Assembly (NCBI GenBank): GCA_017520105.1
Contig: JAFWRL010000147.1
Coordinates: forward strand, 1-39,109
DNA: 39,109 nucleotides
Origin: Fibrobacter sp.
GTDB lineage: Bacteria; Fibrobacterota; Fibrobacteria; Fibrobacterales; Fibrobacteraceae
Reading direction: 5' to 3'
The notes under the pieces were generated by a model, which worked only from the letters and a program-made list of their open reading frames with translations, searched no databases and had not been told where the DNA came from. The stretch's first letter is position 1. Each line of letters begins with the position of its first letter. Shown here one piece after another: positions 1 to 7,309 of this stretch. The translations under genes were made by a program, and so were the position numbers.

Positions 1-287
1 ACCATCCATTTGAAAAAGCCTACGGTTCCGCCGAGCACAGCCCCGGTAGCAAAACCAACCCCGGCAGCACTAAGAGCAACAAGTTTGAGCGGAAACAGGC
101 GCACATCCATTACATCCACTGCATGGAAACGGCCACTACCATTCGTAGCCACGAACCAACCGGGTACCGCCATAGTCGTCGCCGTATTCGCTCCATAACG
201 AATCATGGGGTTCGGGTTCTTACTTGCAGCACAACCAACAAGACTCAACACAAGCATCAGACAAATAACAGGTTTCAAAAAATTCAT
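1..287 (-). CDS. Small glycine-zipper lipoprotein, copy 1 (C-terminus beyond window)
   Basis: The reading frame starts at the ATG complementary to 285-287 and runs off the left edge, so only about 95 N-terminal residues are visible. The first 19 residues are a lipoprotein signal peptide ending in LSLVGC (lipobox Cys19). They are followed by a segment (SKNPNPMIRYGANTA) nearly identical to the next gene, a divergent middle, and a Gly/Ala-rich hydrophobic stretch ending GGTVGFFKWM that could span or insert into a membrane. It is a tandem paralogue of the gene at 327-770, 39 bp away. There is no Shine-Dalgarno; a TATATT box ends 6 nt before the ATG. The function is unknown; envelope attachment is inferred from the lipobox. 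Confidence 0.7.
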   Translation of the reverse strand, partial: MNFLKPVICLMLVLSLVGCAASKNPNPMIRYGANTATTMAVPGWFVATNGSGRFHAVDVMDVRLFPLKLVALSAAGVGFATGAVLGGTVGFFKWM

Positions 288-299
288 ACTCGTAATATA
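288..299 (-). promoter_or_regulatory. Putative leaderless promoter -10 box, lipoprotein copy 1
   Basis: On the minus strand TATATT (complement of 294-299) is followed by 6 nt and then the ATG, placing the expected transcription start at the A of the start codon. No clear -35 hexamer and no Shine-Dalgarno are visible. Confidence 0.45.
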
Positions 300-326
300 T
301 AGAATTCAAATTTTAGAATTCCATAT

Positions 327-770
327 TTAGTTTAATTTCGATCCGTATTCATAGTCAGGCTTTGCCGGTGGCAAAATATCTTCTGGCAAGGGACCGATTT
401 CCTCAATGTCGTCATCTTTAAATCCGTTGAACATCCACTTGAAAAAGCCAACCGTTCCGCCCAATAAAGCACCAATTACATAACCGGCTCCTGCAATTCC
501 TAGCGATATTCCAAGAACCATGATGTAATCATCCTCGGCTTTCTTTTGACTTTCGGTTTTACAGCTATAGCTATGACAATCGTCATCATCATCGTCATCC
601 AGTGCGGCAGCAAGTGCTGTAACGCCCACAGCGCCCACTAATCCAGGCACCGCCAAAGATGCAGCCGTATTGGCCCCGTAGCGAATCACGGGGTTCGGGT
701 TCCGGCTTACGGCACAGCCAATCAGGCTAAGCGAAAGCAACATGCATATGACGGGCTTCAATAAACTCAT
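327..770 (-). CDS. Small glycine-zipper lipoprotein, copy 2
   Basis: A 147-aa lipoprotein. The start at 770 was chosen over an upstream in-frame codon at 830 because it begins directly with the signal peptide, whose lipobox is LSLIGC (Cys19), and because a promoter abuts it. After the shared NPNP-IRYGANTA segment comes a run of seven Asp and a CHSYSC motif, a possible metal-binding or exposed loop absent from copy 1. A hydrophobic Gly/Ala-rich stretch (VLGISLGIAGAGYVIGALLGG) follows, then the shared TVGFFKWM motif and a Pro-rich acidic tail. The Gly/Ala spacing resembles glycine-zipper membrane segments. It was most likely produced with copy 1 by tandem duplication. No named family was recognised. 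Confidence 0.75.
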   Translation of the reverse strand: MSLLKPVICMLLSLSLIGCAVSRNPNPVIRYGANTAASLAVPGLVGAVGVTALAAALDDDDDDDCHSYSCKTESQKKAEDDYIMVLGISLGIAGAGYVIGALLGGTVGFFKWMFNGFKDDDIEEIGPLPEDILPPAKPDYEYGSKLN

Positions 771-805
771 ATCCGTAATATAAAGTGGCCTTTTCAAATC
801 GCCAA
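771..805 (-). promoter_or_regulatory. Putative leaderless promoter, lipoprotein copy 2
   Basis: Read on the minus strand: TTGGCG (complement of 800-805), a 17-nt spacer, TATATT (complement of 777-782), 6 nt, then the ATG at 770. Four of six -35 bases match the sigma-70 consensus and the spacing is ideal. Transcription would start at or within a base of the start codon. Confidence 0.55.
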
Positions 806-867
806 CAGCGCAATGAAAATTTCGCGACAATCTAGCAAAAATTCAGGATAAAACGCAAAGGAAAAAA

Positions 868-2645
868 TTACCGTCCATTGTTGCGCAATCTGTACAGCAC
901 GCAGGCGATGTCGATTGCACGCGGGAGGCTCATTTCGCGGCTCAATCCTTGGGGCAAGTTGCGGAATCCGACATTCTTGATTTTTTCGCAGAGCGCATTG
1001 ATGCGTTCCATAATCGTCGCAGGCTTCGGCGACTCCTCGCCAGCCTCCTCGTTGTTGCTTGCAGCATTCTGGCAAAGGTTCAACAGCATGAATCCCGCAC
1101 CGAATCGCTGTTGCTTATCCACAAGCGCACCTGCCTTGGATGTATCCGAAACGAGGAAACCGATTTGCAACAACGTATCGCCGGAGATTTTCACCTTGAC
1201 CTGGCGCTCTACAGCAGAGGCCGGGCGAAGTCCCGGGAGCAAGGGCTTCACGTACTCGGCAAAATCGCGGCACTGCGGTTCCACGAACGGAGGCAAGTTC
1301 GGCACTGTTTTTGCGACCGTCCCAATAGCCTCGGTATCGCCGGTGTCATTCCCAGCGAAATCAGCGAGTCCCGCCGCCACATTTTTTCCGTTCACCCTCG
1401 CGCACTCCGCCTTGTACGACGCCATCACGATGATGTTGTCCGCCAAGTCCAAGAAGTCCCCGCAGGCGCCCGCCACCAGAATAAAGCTACGCCCCTTGAT
1501 TTCACGGATGCGGTCCGTCAGCGGAATAAGCGGCTCGCGGTCGTCGCCCAGGAGTTTTCTCACGCGCACGTCGCGAATCAAGAAATTCACGGCAGAGGAG
1601 TCCTCGTCAATCAGGAACACATCGCTCCCCGCTTCCATCGCTTCCATCAAGTTCGCGGCCTCGCTCGTCGAGCCCGACGCACAGGCGGTCGTAAAGTTCT
1701 TAGTCGAGATTCCGCCCGGCAAGTCACGCACGAACTGCGAAAGGTCTTACCACGCACGCTGCGGCCGTCTTCGACGCCCACGCGCACCGCTGATTCGCTC
1801 ACGACAATGCCTTCGCGGCCATCTCCCGGAACATGCGGATAGACAGCCTTCGTCAACGCCTGCAAAAGCGTCGATTTTCCGTGGAACGCCCCGCCCGAAA
1901 TCACCGTGATTCCCTTCGGGATGCCCATGCCGCGAATCTCGCGACCGTTCGCCGAAAACGTCACCGCCATTTCTGCAGGCGATACAAACGGCACGGCGCC
2001 TTCCATCGGCGCTTCGCTGAGTCCCGATGCACGCGGGAGCACGGCGCCATCCGGCACAAATGCGCAAAGCCCACGTTCCTCAAGCTGCGACAAGATGTCC
2101 TTGCGTTCGGCAAGAACCCTATAATGTTCCAAAAGTTCCGATTCCACGCCTTCAGGCTTCAATTTTCCCGAATTGTACAGCGCCGACGACACCAAGTCCG
2201 GGAGCACCATCGTCAAAATCTCGGCAGCGTCTTCGGCCTGAATCTTGCGCCCGTCGCCCGGCAAACGCACCTGCAAACAGGCACGCAGTTCACCGTTATC
2301 GACCCACAGCGCGTTCCGCACCAGCATTTCAGGTCCAGCGGAATCAAAAACAACCGCCGCATCCTTGCCGGGGAATTTTTCACGCACAACCGCCGAAAGC
2401 CTACGGTAAAGGTAGTCGCTCAAGGCCAAGCGGCGCTCGAAACTGCCACCCCATTCGCCCGGGAACCCCAACATCTGCAAGCTAGACTTGATCATCACAC
2501 GCGATGCCGGCGCATACGGGTCACCCTGCACATGGAGGAATTCCAGCACAAAGTCACCAAAATCCCATGTTTTATCTGCAAGGGACTTGTAAAGACCGTA
2601 ATTTTTCCCTTGTAAACTGCGAATTTTTTGATAAAGCGCTTTCAT
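868..2645 (-). pseudogene. COG3044-type ABC-class ATPase, single-base frameshift
   Basis: Two overlapping minus-strand frames together make one protein of the 'predicted ATPase of the ABC class' family (COG3044). The N-terminal part (from 2645, MKALYQKIRSLQGK) carries family features such as HVQGDPYAPASR and the Walker A-like GGAFHGKSTLLQAL. It shifts frame near 1743-1752. The downstream frame continues with the family's conserved VRDLPGG, TTACASGSTSEAANLMEA and Walker B-like VFLIDEDSSAVNFLIRD. One extra base near 1745 would restore a continuous protein of about 590 residues. In the present sequence translation ends at 1647 after a nonsense tail. A TATATT box lies 10 nt before an alternative ATG at 2651. 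The lesion may be a real pseudogenisation or a sequencing or assembly error. Confidence 0.75.
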
Positions 2646-2789
2646 ATACATAAAATTAGTTAATATAAACCAATTAAAGACGGAATATTTACGCACTTTT
2701 TACGGCACTTTAACATTTGTCATGTAAAAAAAGAATTAAATTCTTAATGTGAACTAACTCATGTACACGAAAAAAAAGGAGTACATCCC

Positions 2790-3347
2790 ATGAAAAAGCT
2801 TTATATTTTCGCCCTGATGATGGCTTTCCTCTTCTCATCGGTTGTCGCTGACGAAGAAGATCCACCTCCGCGTGGCAAAGCCGCAACCATCAACATCATT
2901 ACCGAACCGCCTAACAGCGACGTGTTCCTTGGCGGTGAACCTCTCGGCAAGAGCCCGATTAAGGACCATCAGGTCAAGTCCGGCCGTCAGACGCTCGTCG
3001 TCATCGACCAGGGCTTCGAACTTGTCAACAAGCGCGTGAACATTTGGCCGGGTACCGACTCCCGTAACAACTTCGACTTCAGCACCAAGATTCCGAAGGG
3101 TCACGTCAAGGTCACAACGACTCCGCCCAAGTGCCTCATCTTCGTTGACGGCGAACAGTCCGACAAGACCGACGGTGCCGAACTCGTCATCCACAACCTC
3201 GATGCCGGCGACCACGTCATCAGCGCCCAGTGCAGCAACCGCAGGAGCGCCGAAGCTCTCGTGAACGTCAAGGGCGAAGAGACCACCGATGTCCACCTCG
3301 ACGCAACGAACGGTGCCAAGGTCAAGGGCAAGAAGAAAAAACGTTAA
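2790..3347 (+). CDS. PEGA-domain exported protein
   Basis: A 185-aa protein with a cleavable signal peptide (residues 1-20, ending VVADEED). Two PEGA-type beta repeats follow: residues about 33-95 (ITEPPNSDVFLGGEPLGKSP) and about 108-170 (TTPPKCLIFVDGEQSDKT). PEGA domains are small surface beta-sandwiches, often repeated in envelope proteins of unknown ligand. The C-terminus is very basic (KVKGKKKKR). It has a good Shine-Dalgarno (AAGGAG) 9 nt upstream, is followed by a strong intrinsic terminator and so is probably monocistronic. No catalytic function is suggested; envelope location is inferred from the signal peptide. Confidence 0.85.
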   Translation: MKKLYIFALMMAFLFSSVVADEEDPPPRGKAATINIITEPPNSDVFLGGEPLGKSPIKDHQVKSGRQTLVVIDQGFELVNKRVNIWPGTDSRNNFDFSTKIPKGHVKVTTTPPKCLIFVDGEQSDKTDGAELVIHNLDAGDHVISAQCSNRRSAEALVNVKGEETTDVHLDATNGAKVKGKKKKR

Positions 3348-3377
3348 TTCGTATAGCGGAAAACACTTTTTTCAAAG

Positions 3378-3404
3378 AACTCCTCTTTTGAGGAGTTTTT
3401 TTTT
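3378..3404 (+). terminator. Intrinsic terminator after PEGA gene
   Basis: Perfect 8-bp stem AACTCCTC / GAGGAGTT with a TTTT loop, running straight into eight or more T residues. Confidence 0.9.
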
Positions 3405-3442
3405 GTATGTTTATAACAAATCATTCCAATCAGGAGTAAACA

Positions 3443-4045
3443 ATGTCTAAAATTTGGATTCTAGCACTTTGTGCAAGCGTCGCTCTTCTGTCCGCCTGCT
3501 CTAGCGGAAAAAAAGTCACTCGTATTGAAGCCGACTCTGTCACAGACCTTTCCGGCAGCTGGAACGATACCGACTCCCGCCTCGTCGCCGAAGAAATGAT
3601 CAACGACTGCCTCGGCCGTCCGTGGTACGAGCAGTTCTCCGCACAGAAAGGCTCCGTCCCGACCATCGTAATCGGCAAGGTCCGCAACAAGAGCCATGAA
3701 CACATCCGCGTCGAAACGTTCATCAAGGACATCGAACGCGCCCTCATCAATTCCGGCAAGGCCGAATTCGTCGCGAACTCCAACGAACGCGAAGATCTCC
3801 GTAACGAACTCGCCGACCAGCAGGGCAACGCGACCGAAGAGACAACGCACGATGCCGGCATGGAAATCGGTGCAGACCTCATGCTCACCGGCGCCATCAA
3901 CTCCGTCATCGACCAGGAAGGCGGTGAACAAGTGGTCTTCTACCAGATCGACATGGAACTCACCGACATCCAGAGCCATCGCAAGGTCTGGCTTGGCAAC
4001 AAGAAAATCAAGAAGTTCGTGTCCCAGAGCAGCGTGAAGATGTAA
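3443..4045 (+). CDS. LpoB-like lipoprotein (penicillin-binding protein activator family)
   Basis: A 200-aa lipoprotein with lipobox LLSAC (Cys19). The body matches the LpoB/TIGR02722 pattern: residues about 50-75 (LVAEEMINDCLGRPW), the strand VPTIVIGKVRNKS, the helix ETFIKDIERALINSGKAEFV, then GADLMLTGAI and a beta hairpin ending VWLGNKKIKKFV. In Escherichia coli LpoB is an outer-membrane lipoprotein that activates the peptidoglycan synthase PBP1b; the same role here is inference from family membership. Shine-Dalgarno AGGAG lies 7 nt before the ATG. The COG3014-like lipoprotein downstream is a frequent neighbour of LpoB-type genes, supporting a shared envelope task. Confidence 0.8.
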   Translation: MSKIWILALCASVALLSACSSGKKVTRIEADSVTDLSGSWNDTDSRLVAEEMINDCLGRPWYEQFSAQKGSVPTIVIGKVRNKSHEHIRVETFIKDIERALINSGKAEFVANSNEREDLRNELADQQGNATEETTHDAGMEIGADLMLTGAINSVIDQEGGEQVVFYQIDMELTDIQSHRKVWLGNKKIKKFVSQSSVKM

Positions 4046-4128
4046 GATAGGGATAGGGGTTAGGTTTTATCCTAAAACCTATAACCTAATACCTGTTACC
4101 CCTCTCGTCTTCCATCTGTCATCTACCG
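4046..4128 (+). repeat. Degenerate heptanucleotide-period array
   Basis: Directly after the stop codon the spacer reads as 7-nt units. The clearest run is four uninterrupted units of consensus TAWWACC at 4073-4100 (TAAAACC, TATAACC, TAATACC, TGTTACC), followed by three TCTNCCA-like units at 4108-4128. AGGTTTTA (4062-4069) and TAAAACCT (4073-4080) form an 8-bp hairpin with a 3-nt loop. Similar 7-nt period arrays with other unit sequences occur elsewhere in the window. Confidence 0.65.
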
Positions 4129-4129
4129 T

Positions 4130-4207
4130 CCCCGGCCTGAGCCTGTCCCACACTAGCGGTGCACTGAGTTTATCGAAGTGTTGCAGGATGCCGGGGTTTG
4201 TTTTTAT
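4130..4207 (+). other. Long-range inverted repeat with T-rich tail (possible terminator or structured element)
   Basis: CCCCGGC (4130-4136) pairs with GCCGGGG (4190-4196). Inside are further short complementary pieces (CTG/CAG next to the outer stem, CACT/AGTG in the centre). The right arm is followed by TTTGTTTTTAT, so it could terminate transcription from the lpoB-like gene. The internal GAGCCTG and GAGTTTATCGAAG words resemble dispersed intergenic repeats. Confidence 0.4.
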
Positions 4208-4249
4208 AAGCATTTTACGAAAAGCATAAATCGCAACAACTTTTTATTG

Positions 4250-4262
4250 TAGATTTACCATT
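4250..4262 (+). promoter_or_regulatory. Possible leaderless -10 box before COG3014-like gene
   Basis: TAGATT at 4250-4255 is followed by 7 nt and the ATG at 4263. There is no Shine-Dalgarno and the upstream 30 nt are T-rich. No convincing -35 hexamer is visible. Confidence 0.35.
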
Positions 4263-5663
4263 ATGAAACGCCTACTTATACTTTTTGTTGTATCGATTCT
4301 TTTTACGGCTTGTGCAAATAAGTCCATTACTCGGTACGAAGCACTCGCCCCGACTTTTGAAAACAAAGGCTGTGAAGCAACCATTTCCCAAGTCCAGAAG
4401 CAACAAAAAGACCTTTACGGCGAAAAATCAGAATTTCTCTACTACTTTGATCTGGGCGTCCTCTACCACTACAACGGAGATTATAAGGAGAGCGCCAAAA
4501 ACCTCGAGAAGGCCGACAAGATTTACGACGAACTCTACACACGCTCCATATCAAACGAAGCTGCAGCAATAGTCACAAACGACAACATCCGCCCCTACAG
4601 GGCCCGCCCATTCGAGGTGCTCGTACTCCACGAATTGCAAATCATGAACTACCTTGCGCAGAAAGACATCGACGGAGCCATGGTCGAAGTGAAACGCGCA
4701 CAAAAGGCCATGGCCGCCCTCTACCAAAAGGACAGCGACAAGACAAACGACAACGGATTCCTGCGCTACCTCACGGCAATCGTCTATGAATTGTCCGGCG
4801 AGCCCGACGAAGCCGCCATCGCCTACATCAAGACCGTCAAGGCTTATCAAGAAAACATCCTGAATCTCCCGAAAGAGGCGCGCCAGTTCATCGTCGAAAG
4901 TCTGAGACGCACCGAACGCGGAGACGACATCAACGTTCTCGGTCTCGACAGCGCCATGGAAACGCCAAAGGCAAAAGCGGTATTTGACCAAGGGCAAGAA
5001 ATCATCGTCGTGGGTTACGCCGGCCACGGCCCGATTCTCAACGAGCAGAGGTTTTCCGGAACCTACGTCAACGGCGGCTTGCTGAGCCTCTCGTACAAAG
5101 ACGGAAAGACCGGCCAAATGCAAAACACCACGATTGACGCCATGCCGGTCGCTGGCGCAAGCAACGGCGAAACATTCCACATCAGCTTTGCGCTTCCCGA
5201 GGCGTTCTCGTTCAACAGCAAGGTCCACCATTTCAACGTGTCCGTCGATAACCAGTCCGGCATCCGCCCCGAAAAAGTGATGGCGCTCGACAAGGAACTC
5301 GAAATGAACCTCAAGGACGACTTTACCGCAACGATGTCCCGTACCGCAATCCGCGTCGTCTTGCGCACAATTGCCGCCCAGGCCGCAAAGAAGGCCATGA
5401 AGTCCGACAATTCCATACTGAACCTTTTCACAAGCATCGGTACAGACGTCGCCCAGAGCCAGTTGGAAAAAGCGGACCTCCGCATCGGGCTTTTCTTGCC
5501 GAACTCCATCCAGATGACAAGAATTCCGGTCGAACCGGGTTCGCATGAGGTCACCGTCGCCGCGGAAAGCGAAAACGGGGGCACAGTCAAAGTGTTCAAT
5601 TACGGCAAAGTGGCCGTGAAAAAAGGCGAAAAGAAGTTCATCTTCGTGCAGGCAGTCAAGTAA
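4263..5663 (+). CDS. COG3014-like lipoprotein with N-terminal TPR-like repeats
   Basis: A 466-aa lipoprotein with lipobox LFTAC (Cys18). Residues about 40-220 are helical with TPR-like pairs (FDLGVLYHYNGDYKESAKNLEKAD; RYLTAIVYELSGEPDEAAIAY). Residues about 240-466 are a beta-rich domain (EIIVVGYAGHGPI ... DDFTATMSRTAIRVVLRTIAAQAAKKAM ... GSHEVTVAAES). This layout matches the uncharacterised COG3014 family, often encoded next to LpoB-like lipoproteins. The biochemical role is unknown; an envelope or peptidoglycan-synthesis accessory is inferred from context. The start lacks a Shine-Dalgarno and may be leaderless. GC-rich third positions match the neighbouring core genes. Confidence 0.7.
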   Translation: MKRLLILFVVSILFTACANKSITRYEALAPTFENKGCEATISQVQKQQKDLYGEKSEFLYYFDLGVLYHYNGDYKESAKNLEKADKIYDELYTRSISNEAAAIVTNDNIRPYRARPFEVLVLHELQIMNYLAQKDIDGAMVEVKRAQKAMAALYQKDSDKTNDNGFLRYLTAIVYELSGEPDEAAIAYIKTVKAYQENILNLPKEARQFIVESLRRTERGDDINVLGLDSAMETPKAKAVFDQGQEIIVVGYAGHGPILNEQRFSGTYVNGGLLSLSYKDGKTGQMQNTTIDAMPVAGASNGETFHISFALPEAFSFNSKVHHFNVSVDNQSGIRPEKVMALDKELEMNLKDDFTATMSRTAIRVVLRTIAAQAAKKAMKSDNSILNLFTSIGTDVAQSQLEKADLRIGLFLPNSIQMTRIPVEPGSHEVTVAAESENGGTVKVFNYGKVAVKKGEKKFIFVQAVK

Positions 5664-5767
5664 GCATCGTCACAAATAGGCGAAAAAGCGATTTTTTATG
5701 AATTGTAAATACCTTTTTGCCAAATATTTAATTAGTTTCAAGTGCAAACAATCCTAGGAGCAAGAAT

Positions 5768-6535
5768 ATGAAATTTAAAATCATCTTCACTGCGGCAGCC
5801 TTGCTTGCCACTCAGGCTTTTGCCATTGCGGGTATCGGCTTCCATTATACCCCGAACGTCGGTACAACCCTCAAGAAAGCAGACAAGGCCCCCATCGAAG
5901 GCACGAACAACCAGCTCAGCATGAGCCATGGCGACTTCGATTTCATCCAGGGTTTCGGTTTCAAGGCTTGGATTGACATTCTCCCGTTCATCGATATCGA
6001 AGCGACATTCAACATCCAGTTCGCCTCGTACAACGCCTCCCTCTGGAATGGCGACGAAGAAATCCCGCTGCATATTGAACTTTCCGGCGTCCCGTTCGGC
6101 AAAGCAACTCCGAAGTACATCGCCATGAACGGCGACATCTCCGTCACCAAGCCGTTCTCCCTTCCGCTGTTCCCGATTCGTCCGTATGTCGGTGGCGGTC
6201 TCACGATGCACCTCAACACGTTCGTCCTGAACAACCGTTTTGTCACCAACGTCTATAAGAACGTTGAAGAAAAAGCGAAAAGCAACAACGAACCTATGCC
6301 GGCAAATGCAAACGAACTTGCCAAGCGTCTCGCTAGCGAAGTCGTCGATGTGGCCAAGGACGAAGGCCTCAACAAGAGCATCGGCTTCCACTTGCTCGCC
6401 GGTGTCCGCTTCAAGCTCCCGATTATCCCGATTGCCGCTTACGCAAACGTGAAGTGCTACTTCGGCGGTGACTACGATAGCGATATCGACGCCGGTCACT
6501 TCGCATTCGAACTCGGTGGCGGTTTTGCCCTTTAA
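5768..6535 (+). CDS. Exported, possibly outer-membrane beta-barrel protein
   Basis: A 255-aa protein with a signal peptide of about 19 residues (TAAALLATQAFA|IAG). The mature part alternates polar and hydrophobic residues in strand-like segments with many Gly and aromatic residues (GIGFHYTPNVG, FKAWIDILPFIDIEATFNI, FPIRPYVGGGLTMHLN, GFHLLAGVRFKLPIIPIAAYANVKCYFGG). It ends FAFELGGGFAL, a typical barrel-closing pattern of alternating hydrophobics. A helical insertion (residues about 165-200) interrupts it. No named family was recognised. Shine-Dalgarno AGGAG lies 9 nt upstream. It sits 45 bp before the two-component system, but co-transcription is not shown. Confidence 0.65.
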   Translation: MKFKIIFTAAALLATQAFAIAGIGFHYTPNVGTTLKKADKAPIEGTNNQLSMSHGDFDFIQGFGFKAWIDILPFIDIEATFNIQFASYNASLWNGDEEIPLHIELSGVPFGKATPKYIAMNGDISVTKPFSLPLFPIRPYVGGGLTMHLNTFVLNNRFVTNVYKNVEEKAKSNNEPMPANANELAKRLASEVVDVAKDEGLNKSIGFHLLAGVRFKLPIIPIAAYANVKCYFGGDYDSDIDAGHFAFELGGGFAL

Positions 6536-6580
6536 TTCTGTAATTACATTATTTGGTTAGAAGAGAGTAGGTATCCAAGA

Positions 6581-7309
6581 ATGACTCAAAATACAAGCAG
6601 CACGAACATCCTCATCATTGAAGATGAAATTGCCATTGCCGAAGGGCTCGTAGATCTCTGCGAACTCAACGGTTACCGTGTGAAGCATGTTGTTGACGGC
6701 GAAAGCGGCCTTGCCGAAGCGCTCTCCGGACAGTACGGTCTCGTACTCCTGGACTTGATGCTCCCGGGCATGGACGGCTTTACCGTTTGCGACAAGATTC
6801 GCGAAAAGGACAAGAGCCTCCCTATCATCATCCTTTCTGCAAAGAACTCCGATGACGATATCATCAACGGGCTCAAGTTCGGCGCCGACGACTATATCCC
6901 GAAGCCGTTCTCCGTTCCGATGCTCCTCGCTCGAATCGAAGCAGTGCTCCGCCGCAGCCGCCAGACGATGGAAAACGAAGGCAAGCTTGTAGCTGGGAAC
7001 CTCCGCGTGAACTTCCGCGAATACACGGGTGTCCGCGGTACCGAAGAACTTGCGTTCACCCGCAAGGAAATCGAAATTCTCGAATACCTGTGGAACAACC
7101 GCGACCACGCCATTCCGCGTTCCGAACTCCTCCGCAAGGTCTGGGGTTACGAAAATGCAGAATCCGTCGATACGCGTACGGTCGATATCCACATCACCAA
7201 GCTCCGCAAGAAAATCGAGGACGATCCGGCGCACCCGAAGCTCCTCGTCACTTTCCGCGGTGAAGGCTACCAGATGCGTTCAGCTCCAGAATGCGAGAAG
7301 ACCGTATAA
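6581..7309 (+). CDS. OmpR/PhoB-type response regulator
   Basis: A 242-aa two-domain DNA-binding regulator. The receiver domain covers residues about 9-122, with the acidic pocket IIEDE near residue 12, phospho-acceptor Asp58 (LVLLDLMLPGMDG), the Ser/Thr switch ILSAKNS and the Lys of YIPKPF. The winged-helix output domain covers residues about 140-238 (FTRKEIEILEYLWNNRDHAIPRSELLRKVWGY ... TVDIHITKLRKKIEDDP). Its last 19 nt overlap the start of the kinase gene, so the pair is a translationally coupled operon. The stimulus and target genes are not evident. Confidence 0.95.
   Translation: MTQNTSSTNILIIEDEIAIAEGLVDLCELNGYRVKHVVDGESGLAEALSGQYGLVLLDLMLPGMDGFTVCDKIREKDKSLPIIILSAKNSDDDIINGLKFGADDYIPKPFSVPMLLARIEAVLRRSRQTMENEGKLVAGNLRVNFREYTGVRGTEELAFTRKEIEILEYLWNNRDHAIPRSELLRKVWGYENAESVDTRTVDIHITKLRKKIEDDPAHPKLLVTFRGEGYQMRSAPECEKTV

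Noticed and set aside
878..1909. Long plus-strand frames across the COG3044-type gene
   Set aside because: The minus strand carries conserved family motifs across the whole stretch, the plus-strand products resemble nothing.
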